A DNA stretch of 64,000 bases from assembly GCF_014108865.1 (NCBI RefSeq), contig NZ_CP053928.1, positions 248,001 through 312,000 on the forward strand. The letters run 5' to 3'. Made by a program: the position numbers and the translations under genes. Positions 18,612 through 26,457 of the stretch are shown piece by piece. The DNA comes from Nocardioides sp. WS12 (lineage in GTDB: Bacteria; Actinomycetota; Actinomycetes; Propionibacteriales; Nocardioidaceae). The notes beneath the pieces are model-generated. The model was not told the origin of the DNA and did not search any database. It saw only the letters and a program-made list of their open reading frames with translations. How positions within the stretch are numbered: position 1 is the first letter of the stretch; every line of letters starts with the position of its first letter.

Positions 18612-18647
18612 GTCCGGCCCGGTCGCTCGGGAGCAACCGGACCGGAC
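18612..18647 (-). terminator. GC-rich hairpin behind the giant surface-protein gene
   Basis: Arms GTCCGGCCCGGT and ACCGGACCGGAC pair at 11 of 12 positions around a 12-base loop. It starts 10 bases after the stop of the 2246-residue gene. There is no T-run, as is common for actinobacterial terminators. It would separate the surface-protein transcript from the lipoprotein/sigma unit. Confidence 0.55.
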
Positions 18648-18656
18648 AGCATCGAC

Positions 18657-21600
18657 TCAGGCCAGTTCGTGACGCCTCCGCCCACGTCCCACCAGGACGA
18701 GGCCGGCCAGAACAGACATGACGGCACCCACGGTCAGGACCAGGGACGGACCGCCGGTGTTGGGCAGCACGCCGTCACCGGGCGGCGTCTCGCCAGAGGA
18801 GACATCCCCCGGGACCTCGGTCGGCGTCCTGACCGAGTCCGGCGGGCTGACCACCGGGGTCCCGCCCGGCGGCGTGTAGGTCGCCGTGGCGGTGTTGCGC
18901 ACCGATCCGGCCAGAGCGTCGGCGGCCGTGATGATGTAAGCCTCATCCGCGACACACAGCACCTTCTCCGACGGAGCCAGAGACGTCACCGGGCAGCTGA
19001 CAGTGATCCCGGCAGCGACCAGCATCGGATCGTCGACATTCAGATCGGTGAGCGTCACGTTCCCGGTGTTCACCAGCTCGAAGGCGTACTCGATGGTGTC
19101 ACCGGCATCCGTCAGCCCGTCGCCGTCCACGTCCGTGACCGTCGCCGCCCGCTTGTCGAGCGTCAGGGCCGGCTCGTCGTCCAGTTCGGTGATCGTCTCG
19201 TCCGGCTTGCTCGTCGTCGGCGGGCCAGTCGGCGGCGTACCCTTCGCGGTCGCGACGTTCTCCACCGTTCCCGCGTCCACGTCGGTTTGGGTGATCACGT
19301 ACGGCGCATCGGCCCCACACGTCACCGTGGCGCCCGGCGCGAGCGTCGTGGGGTCACACGTGACCGTGATGTCCAGGTCGCTGAGCAGCAGGTCGTCGAC
19401 GGCCACATCAGTGAGCGTGACGTTTCCGGTGTTCTCGAGGTCGAAGACGAAGTTGATCTCGTCCCCGAGGTCATTCAGACCGTTCCCGTTGACATCCACC
19501 ACCGACGCGACCCGCTTGTTGAGCGAGAGCGACGGCTCCTGGGTGGCCGGGACCTGGACGTCGTCCTCATCAGTGACGACCGGACCAGACGGCGGCGTAC
19601 CCGTTGTCGTGGCGGTGTTGTCCACCGCCCCCGCATCCACATCAGCCTGCGTCACCACATACGTCGCGGTGCATTCCATCGACGCACCCGGTGCCAACAC
19701 CGACGGTGCAGCCGGGGCACAGTCAATCGCCGACACCGAACCAGAACCAGTGAACGCGGTCTCCTCGATCACGACATCAGAAAGCGTCACGTTGCCGGTG
19801 TTCGTGGCAACGAACGTGTACGTCATCGTCTCCCCAACAACCAGATCGGTCTTGTCCGAGGACTTCACCAACTCGATCGAAGGCTCCGACGTTCCAGGAA
19901 CCTGGACCTCGTCCTCATCAGTGACGACCGGACCAGACGGCGGAGTACCCGTTGTGGTCGCGGTGTTGTCCACCGACCCGGCATCGACATCAGCCTGCGT
20001 CACCACGTAGGTCGCGGTGCACTCCATCGACGCACCCGGCGCAAGAACACTCGGCGCAACCGGGTCGCAGACCAAGTCAGAAACCGTGCCCGAACCAGTG
20101 AACGCGGTCTCTTCGATGAGGACATCAGACAGAGTGACGTTGCCGGTGTTGGTCGCGACGAAGGTGTACGTCATCGTCTCCCCGACCACCAGATCGGTCT
20201 TGTCCGAGGACTTCACCAGCTCAATCGCCGGCTCCGACGTTCCAGGAACCTGGACCTCGTCCTCATCCGTCACCTTCGGACCAGACGGCGGAGTACCCGT
20301 GGTCGTGGCGGTGTTGTCCACCGACCCGGCATCGACATCGGCCTGCGTCACGACGTAGGTCGCCGTGCACTCCATCGACTCACCCGGTGCCAACACCGAC
20401 GGTGCAGCCGGGTCACAGTCGATCGCTGACACCGAACCAGAACCAGTGAACGCGGTCTCCTCGACCACCACATCAGACAACGTCACGTTGCCGGTGTTCG
20501 TGGCGATGAACGTGTACGTCATCGTCTCGCCACTGACCAGATCAGTCTTGTCCGAGGACTTCACCAACTCGATCGAAGGCTCCGACGTTCCAGGAACCTG
20601 GACCTCGTCCTCATCAGTGACGACCGGACCAGACGGCGGCGTACCCGTGGTCGTGGCGGTGTTGTCCACCGACCCGGCATCGACATCGGCCTGCGTCACG
20701 ACGTAGGTCGCCGTGCACTCCATCGACTCACCCGGTGCCAACACCGACGGTGCAGCCGGGTCACAGTCAATCGCTGACACCGAACCAGAACCAGTGAACG
20801 CAGTCTCCTCGACCACCACATCAGACAACGTCACGTTGCCGGTGTTCGTCGCAACGAACGTGTACGTCATCGTCTCCCCAACAACCAGATCGGTCTTGTC
20901 CGAGGACTTCACCAACTCAATCGCCGGCTCCGACGTTCCAGGAACCTGGACCTCAGCCTCATCAGTGACCTTCGGACCAGACGGCGGCGTACCCGTTGTC
21001 GTGGCGGTGTTGTCCACCGTCCCCGCATCCACATCAGCCTGCGTCACCACATACGTCGCCGTGCACTCCATCGACTCACCCGGCGCCAACACCGACGGTG
21101 CAGCCGGGTCACAGACCAGATCAGAAACAGTGCCCGAACCAGTGAACGCGGACTCCTCGACCACCACATCAGACAGCGTGACGTTGCCGGTGTTCGTCGC
21201 AACGAACGTGTACGTCATCGTCTCGCCGACCACGAGGTCGGACTTGTCAGCGGTCTTCACCAACTCGATACCCGGGGTGCCGTCCAGCGGCGTGACCGTG
21301 GGGCTCTCGGGGGTCTCGACCACCGGACCCGACGGCGGGGTACCGGTCGCGGTCGCAACGTTCTCGACCGTCCCGGCATCCAGATCAGCCTGCGTGATCA
21401 CGTACGGGCCATCGGCCACACAAGTCACCGACGCACCAGGTGCCAACGTCGTCGGGTCACACGTGACAGTGATGTCCAGACCCGCGAGCAGCGGGTCATC
21501 CACGGCCGCATCGGTCAACGTGACGTCACCGGTGTTCTCGAGGTCGAAGACGAAGTTGATCTCGTCGCCCACATCGTTCAGACCGTTCCCGTTCACATCA

Positions 21601-24600
21601 TCAATCGACCCGACCCACTTGTTCAGCGAGAGCGCCGGCTCCTGGGTGCCAGGAACCTGGACGTCGTCCTCATCAGTGACGACCGGACCAGACGGCGGCG
21701 TACCTGTGGTCGTCGCGGTGTTGTCCACCGTCCCCGCATCCACATCAGCCTGCGTCACCACATAGCTCGCGATGCACTCCATCGACTCACCAGGAGCCAA
21801 CACCGACGGCGCAACCGGGTCACAGCTGATCGCCGACACATCCCCCGAACCAGTGAACGCGGACTCCTCGACCACCACATCAGACAACGTCACCGTCCCG
21901 GTGTTCGTCGCGACGAAGGTGTACGTCATCGTCTCCCCGACCACGAGGTCGGACTTGTCAGCGGTCTTCACCAACTCGATCGCCGGGGCGCCGTCCAGCG
22001 GTGTGACCGTGGGACTCTCCGGTGTCTCCACCTCGGGACCAGTCGGCGGCGTACCCGTCGCGGTCGCGACGTTCTCCACCGTCCCGGCGTCCACGTCGGC
22101 CTGGGTGATCACGTACGGCGCATCTGCCTCGCACGTGACGGTCGCTCCGGGCGCCAGGGTCGTGGGGTCACACGTGACCGTGATGCCCAGGCCCGCCAGG
22201 AACGGGTCGTCCACGCTCACGTCGGTCAACGTGACATTGCCGGTGTTCTCGAGGTCGAAGACGAAGTTGATCTCGTCCCCCAGGTCATTCAGACCATTGC
22301 CATTCACGTCCTCGACCGACCCGACCCGCTTCAACAAGGCCAAACCCGGGCCAGACGTTCCAGGGACCTGGACATCGTCCTCATCAGTGACCTTCGGACC
22401 ACTCGGCGGCGTACCCGTCGTACTGGCGGTGTTGTCCACCGACCCGGCATCAACATCAGCCTGCGTCACCACGTAGGTCGCGGTGCACTCCATCGACGCA
22501 CCCGGAGTAAGAACAGACGGCGCAGCCGGGTCACAAGCCAGATCAGAAACCGTGCCCGAACCAGTGAACGCCGACTCAGCAATCACGACATCCGACAGCG
22601 TCACGTTGCCGGTGTTCGTCGCAACGAAGGTGTAGGTCATCGTCTCGCCAACGACCAGATCGGTCTTGTCCGAGGACTTCACCAGCTCAATCGCCGGCTC
22701 CGACGTTCCAGGAACCTGGACCTCGTCCTCATCCGTCACCTTCGGACCAGACGGCGGAGTACCCGTGGTCGTGGCGGTGTTGTCCACCGTCCCGGCATCG
22801 ACATCGGCCTGCGTCACGACGTAGGTCGCGGTGCACTCCATCGACTCACCCGGTGCCAACACCGACGGTGCAGCCGGGTCACAGTCGATCGCTGACACCG
22901 AACCAGAACCAGTGAACGCGGTCTCCTCGACCACCACATCAGACAACGTCACGTTGCCGGTGTTCGTGGCGATGAACGTGTACGTCATCGTCTCGCCACT
23001 GACCAGATCAGTCTTGTCCGAGGACTTCACCAACTCGATCGAAGGCTCCGACGTTCCAGGAACCTGGACCTCGTCCTCATCAGTGACCTTCGGACCAGAC
23101 GGCGGAGTACCCGTCGTGGTCGCGGTGTTGTCCACCGTCCCGGCATCAACATCAGCCTGCGTCACCACATACGTCGCGGTGCAGGCCATGGAGTCCCCCG
23201 GTGCCAACACAGACGGTGCGGCCGGGGTACAGGCCAGGTCAGAAACCGTGCCCGAACCGGTGAACGCAGTCTCCTCGATCACCACGTCAGTGAGCGTGAC
23301 TGTCCCGGTGTTGGTCGCGACGAACGTGTACGTCATCGTGTCACCGACAATCAGGGCATCGCGATCGGCCGTCTTCACCAGGTCGATGCCGGCAGCGCCC
23401 TCGGTAGGTGTAACGGTGGGGCTCTCGGGGGTCTCGACGACCGGACCAGACGGCGGGGTACCGCTCGCAGTCGCAGCGTTCTCGACCGTCCCGGCATCCA
23501 CATCAGCCTGGGTGATCACGTACGGCCCATCGGCCGCACACGTCACCGACGCACCAGGCGCCAGCGTCGTCGGGTCACACGTCACCGTGATGCCCAGGTC
23601 GGCGAGCAGCGGGTCATCGATCGCGATCCCGGACATGGTGACGTTGCCGGTGTTGGAGACATCGAAGACGAAGTTGATCTCGTCCCCCAGGTCCGTCAAG
23701 CCGTTCCCGTTCACGTCATCGACCGACGCCACCCGCTTGAGGAGCGTGATCGCCGGCTGCGGGTTCGCGGTGTTGGTCAGGGTGCAGGTGATGTCGGCAC
23801 CGGCCACTGGCTTGATGCTCAGCGAACCAGAGAAGGTGGCGCCGCTCGGCAGCCCTGTCTGCCGCCCGTTGGCGTCGACACAGGTGATCGTCTTGTTGTA
23901 GGCGCCGAGATCGGTCCCTGGGGTCGCGGTCTCGGTGAGGAAGTACGTCGTGTTGACGTCCGCGACGTAGGTGCCCGTCGTACCGGTGCCGGCGGCGACC
24001 GTCGCTCCGGTGCCCTGCGTCGTGGACGCAGCGGTGTTGTTCACGACCGGGCCACCAGCGGAACCGCTGCGGATCTGGACCGTGAACTGGTCAGCGTCCC
24101 TGATCCGGGCGCCGCCGAGTGACTTGACCAGCTTGATCCGCGGGGCGCGCACCTCCAAAGGAGTGTTCTCAGGCGGCAACAGGTTGGTCGTGACGTTCGC
24201 AGGACCGTTGACGTAGGTGCCTTCAACGTCAGAGGTGACATTCACCGTGACCGTGCAGGAGACCTGATTCAGCGCCAGATCACCACCGGTGACCGCGATC
24301 GAGGTCGCCCCTGCGTTCGCCGTCCGGACCAGCGGGGCACCGGTCGTCGAGGTGCAGGTGCCACCCACGTTCGGGGTCGCCGCGACCTTGAGACCCGCCG
24401 GCAGGTTGTCGGTGAAGGACCAGTCGGCCTTCGCCATCAGTTCGGATGTGTTGGTGACGGTGAACGTGAGAGTGGAGACGCCTCCGGGTGCAATCAGCGG
24501 CGGGCTGAAGGACTTGTCGAGGCTGGGCGTGACATCGACGATCTGTGGCAAGTCGAACGAGACGTCGTTGCCGTTGCCGTTGGCCTGGGCGTTGTAGATC

Positions 24601-25397
24601 TGGAGCCCGAGGGTCGGGGTACCCGTGGTGGGGACCTGAATGGCGGCGGACTGGAGCTTCACGACACGGGTGAGGTCGGGGTAGATCACCACACCCGGAG
24701 CGGTGCACGGGTCCAGCCCACTGCTCAGCACCGTCGGGGTGCCGTTGACGACCAACGAGAAGGTCATGCGCGCGTGGTTGGAGAAACAGTTGATCTCGGC
24801 GAAGTACGCCGAAACGGCGTAATAGTGCCCAGCGGTGGCCTGGATGGCCGATTCGGTCTTCAACTCGTACCCGGCAGCGATGGTTCCGCTGGGCGCGTTG
24901 GTGTACTCGGTGAGGACCTGGTTGGTGGCCGCCTGGGCCGCAGTCTGACCCTGGGCAAGGCCGAGGGTGGTCGCCATCGACCGGAGCTGGTTCCAGCCGG
25001 CCGGCTGGTTGTTGGCACAACCCGCGTCCTGGGCCGCGGTCGGTTGCGGCGTGAGCGAGTTCATCACCCACCCGTTGCACTGCCCTCCCGCCGGCGTGTA
25101 CGGCACGTCGGCGTCGTAGGTCATGCCGTTCGCGCCGGTGTAGTTGAGGATGTTGATGCCGCTCGCCGAGGCGTTCTGTGCCGAGAACGTCTCGGTGAAG
25201 ATCGGCGTGCCGGGTTCCGGAACTCCCGCTGCTGCAAGCGCGAGTTCGTCACTGAGAGGCGCGACGGCCTTCGGGGCGACGCGGATCACTGCAGCCAGCA
25301 GCAACAGGATCGCGAGAGCCACCCCGACGACGACCGCATGGCGTCGCAGGCTTTTGACCACGTTGGTGCGGGCACTCCGCGCAGCGTGCTTGGACAT
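18657..25397 (-). CDS. giant LPXTG-anchored surface protein with 14 DUF11-like repeats
   Basis: 2246 residues. A membrane-spanning signal (VVVGVALAILLLLAAV, residues 24-40) precedes an N-terminal adhesin-like region (to about residue 540) that contains an Ig-like domain (SFSPPLIAPGGVSTLTFTVT). Fourteen repeats of about 116 residues follow, to about residue 2180. The C-terminus has VLPNTGGP, a hydrophobic segment and RGRRRHELA, a complete sortase signal. Repeats are of two kinds: nine B-type (GETMTYTFVATNTGNVTLSD) and five A-type carrying DVNGNGLNDLGDE, an EF-hand-like calcium loop. GGGGAG precedes the start. It should stand out from the cell wall as a long stalk; ligand unknown. No sortase gene is in the window. 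Confidence 0.9.
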   Translation of the reverse strand: MSKHAARSARTNVVKSLRRHAVVVGVALAILLLLAAVIRVAPKAVAPLSDELALAAAGVPEPGTPIFTETFSAQNASASGINILNYTGANGMTYDADVPYTPAGGQCNGWVMNSLTPQPTAAQDAGCANNQPAGWNQLRSMATTLGLAQGQTAAQAATNQVLTEYTNAPSGTIAAGYELKTESAIQATAGHYYAVSAYFAEINCFSNHARMTFSLVVNGTPTVLSSGLDPCTAPGVVIYPDLTRVVKLQSAAIQVPTTGTPTLGLQIYNAQANGNGNDVSFDLPQIVDVTPSLDKSFSPPLIAPGGVSTLTFTVTNTSELMAKADWSFTDNLPAGLKVAATPNVGGTCTSTTGAPLVRTANAGATSIAVTGGDLALNQVSCTVTVNVTSDVEGTYVNGPANVTTNLLPPENTPLEVRAPRIKLVKSLGGARIRDADQFTVQIRSGSAGGPVVNNTAASTTQGTGATVAAGTGTTGTYVADVNTTYFLTETATPGTDLGAYNKTITCVDANGRQTGLPSGATFSGSLSIKPVAGADITCTLTNTANPQPAITLLKRVASVDDVNGNGLTDLGDEINFVFDVSNTGNVTMSGIAIDDPLLADLGITVTCDPTTLAPGASVTCAADGPYVITQADVDAGTVENAATASGTPPSGPVVETPESPTVTPTEGAAGIDLVKTADRDALIVGDTMTYTFVATNTGTVTLTDVVIEETAFTGSGTVSDLACTPAAPSVLAPGDSMACTATYVVTQADVDAGTVDNTATTTGTPPSGPKVTDEDEVQVPGTSEPSIELVKSSDKTDLVSGETMTYTFIATNTGNVTLSDVVVEETAFTGSGSVSAIDCDPAAPSVLAPGESMECTATYVVTQADVDAGTVDNTATTTGTPPSGPKVTDEDEVQVPGTSEPAIELVKSSDKTDLVVGETMTYTFVATNTGNVTLSDVVIAESAFTGSGTVSDLACDPAAPSVLTPGASMECTATYVVTQADVDAGSVDNTASTTGTPPSGPKVTDEDDVQVPGTSGPGLALLKRVGSVEDVNGNGLNDLGDEINFVFDLENTGNVTLTDVSVDDPFLAGLGITVTCDPTTLAPGATVTCEADAPYVITQADVDAGTVENVATATGTPPTGPEVETPESPTVTPLDGAPAIELVKTADKSDLVVGETMTYTFVATNTGTVTLSDVVVEESAFTGSGDVSAISCDPVAPSVLAPGESMECIASYVVTQADVDAGTVDNTATTTGTPPSGPVVTDEDDVQVPGTQEPALSLNKWVGSIDDVNGNGLNDVGDEINFVFDLENTGDVTLTDAAVDDPLLAGLDITVTCDPTTLAPGASVTCVADGPYVITQADLDAGTVENVATATGTPPSGPVVETPESPTVTPLDGTPGIELVKTADKSDLVVGETMTYTFVATNTGNVTLSDVVVEESAFTGSGTVSDLVCDPAAPSVLAPGESMECTATYVVTQADVDAGTVDNTATTTGTPPSGPKVTDEAEVQVPGTSEPAIELVKSSDKTDLVVGETMTYTFVATNTGNVTLSDVVVEETAFTGSGSVSAIDCDPAAPSVLAPGESMECTATYVVTQADVDAGSVDNTATTTGTPPSGPVVTDEDEVQVPGTSEPSIELVKSSDKTDLVSGETMTYTFIATNTGNVTLSDVVVEETAFTGSGSVSAIDCDPAAPSVLAPGESMECTATYVVTQADVDAGSVDNTATTTGTPPSGPKVTDEDEVQVPGTSEPAIELVKSSDKTDLVVGETMTYTFVATNTGNVTLSDVLIEETAFTGSGTVSDLVCDPVAPSVLAPGASMECTATYVVTQADVDAGSVDNTATTTGTPPSGPVVTDEDEVQVPGTSEPSIELVKSSDKTDLVVGETMTYTFVATNTGNVTLSDVVIEETAFTGSGSVSAIDCAPAAPSVLAPGASMECTATYVVTQADVDAGAVDNTATTTGTPPSGPVVTDEDDVQVPATQEPSLSLNKRVASVVDVNGNGLNDLGDEINFVFDLENTGNVTLTDVAVDDLLLSDLDITVTCDPTTLAPGATVTCGADAPYVITQTDVDAGTVENVATAKGTPPTGPPTTSKPDETITELDDEPALTLDKRAATVTDVDGDGLTDAGDTIEYAFELVNTGNVTLTDLNVDDPMLVAAGITVSCPVTSLAPSEKVLCVADEAYIITAADALAGSVRNTATATYTPPGGTPVVSPPDSVRTPTEVPGDVSSGETPPGDGVLPNTGGPSLVLTVGAVMSVLAGLVLVGRGRRRHELA
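18830..23755 (-). repeat. tandem repeat array inside the surface-protein gene (about 348 bp per B unit)
   Basis: Fourteen coding repeats in the order A B B B A B A B B B B B A A from the N-terminus. Neighbouring B units are nearly identical at DNA level: the same 60-70 base stretch recurs with 348-base spacing near 20353 and 20701 and again near 22819. The high identity implies recent unequal exchange or gene conversion and makes copy number prone to change and to misassembly. Confidence 0.9.
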
Positions 25398-25675
25398 CGA
25401 AACAACTCCCCATCTCGGAAAAAACCGGCACCGCCATGCAATGCACTCGTGGGGGAGACCGCGAAGGAGGGGCGCCGCTTACGCGAGCCCACAACAAAAG
25501 ACAGTGATGCACGCCACACGCGTGGCGCATCTGGCGGGAACTCGAAATTCGTGGCCGCCAGCGCGTCATCGATCCGCAGTCCGCGGGGTCTCCTCTCCGG
25601 AGGCATCGGACCAGGATCCGGCTCGGGGGGACGGGCGCCGCCGTCAACTCAGCAGCCAACGAGAGCGAGTGAGCC
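25398..25675. other. divergent intergenic region
   Basis: It holds the 5' region of the giant surface-protein gene, with GGGGAG at about 25409-25414 as ribosome-binding site, and the upstream region of the small gene at 25676. No gene or clear operator was seen. Confidence 0.4.
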
Positions 25676-25990
25676 ATGACCGACTTCGAGAGCCTCCCCG
25701 ACGGATGGATGGCGCGGATGGAGCAGATGATCATCGACGACGACGTCGCCTCCTTGAGCGGACCGTGGATCGTCCTGTGCATCGACATGCGCAACCAGTT
25801 CGTGACCCACTCGGGGCCGTTCCCCGACGGAATGAGCGCACTGTTGGCAGCCGACGCGGACCGTCGCGAACAGGAGAAGTTGGACGAACCCGGTCACTTC
25901 GCCTTCGACATCGCCCGGCTGGCGGCCCCGAACGCGATCGGGGCCGTCGCGGACTCGGCACCTCCCGGTCAGGAGCCCCTGAACCGGTAG
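25676..25990 (+). CDS. small acidic protein, paralogue 1 of 2
   Basis: 104 residues, no signal peptide or membrane segment. The sequence runs DGWMARMEQMIIDDDVASL, PWIVLCIDMRNQFVTHSGPF, then FAFDIARLAAPNAIG. The next gene (26164-26454) has the same skeleton: a W..R pair near the start, DD.A, WIV.C.D, F....GP, an Arg-rich helix and ARLAAP. They are therefore paralogues. I do not recognise the family. The position beside the surface-protein locus is the only clue to a role. Confidence 0.65.
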   Translation: MTDFESLPDGWMARMEQMIIDDDVASLSGPWIVLCIDMRNQFVTHSGPFPDGMSALLAADADRREQEKLDEPGHFAFDIARLAAPNAIGAVADSAPPGQEPLNR

Positions 25991-26094
25991 TCACCGACGC
26001 CCGAAAGGCACTGTCGTCGCACGACCAGCGGCCTTGTGTGGCGTGAATCACCGACACCGGGCGTAAGTGAAGCGGCAGCTGGACCGTCTCCCCT

Positions 26095-26128
26095 ACGTGG
26101 CGCCCGGCCTGGGGGACGGGCGCCACGT
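26095..26128. terminator. perfect 12-bp hairpin between the two small paralogues
   Basis: Arms ACGTGGCGCCCG (26095-26106) and CGGGCGCCACGT (26117-26128) pair perfectly around a 10-base loop. It lies 105 bases after the first small gene and 36 before the second. It may terminate or attenuate, giving the two genes different expression. Confidence 0.55.
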
Positions 26129-26163
26129 CCGCATCTGCGGCGTCGAGCAAAGGGAGGCAGACC

Positions 26164-26454
26164 GTGGCTGAAGACGGAGACGTGCCCGCGGCGTGGGTCG
26201 ACCGACTTCACGACGTGGTCGTCGAAGACGATCTGGCAGCGATCGACGCCGCGTGGATCGTGATCTGCACCGACCCCGCTACGGGCTTCACCAGCTACGC
26301 AGGCCCGTACGTCGGTGTACGAGCCCTCGCGGCAACGGAGTGGGAACGGCGCATTCAGGACAGTTGGGATGCCGAGGAGCGTCTCGTCTTCCGTGTTGCG
26401 CGGCTCGCCGCTCCGCAGTCATTCGGATTCACTGCCGACCCGTGCGGATCGTAG
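26164..26454 (+). CDS. small acidic protein, paralogue 2 of 2
   Basis: 96 residues from a GTG start preceded by AAAGGGAGG. It contains AAWVDRLHDVVVEDDLAAID, AAWIVICTDPATGFTSYAGP and LVFRVARLAAPQSFG, aligning throughout with the gene at 25676-25990. The protein is cytoplasmic by appearance and acidic. It converges with the LuxR-ATPase gene with only three bases between. Function unknown. Confidence 0.65.
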   Translation: MAEDGDVPAAWVDRLHDVVVEDDLAAIDAAWIVICTDPATGFTSYAGPYVGVRALAATEWERRIQDSWDAEERLVFRVARLAAPQSFGFTADPCGS

Positions 26455-26457
26455 GGA

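Noticed and set aside
18830..23755. Possible CRISPR or minisatellite array
   Set aside because: Units are about 348 bp, coding and in frame; no short repeats with unique spacers.
18399..23901. Series of regular 113-350-codon plus-strand frames across the repeat region
   Set aside because: Their even spacing is the mirror of the 348-bp repeats in the surface-protein gene, not genes.
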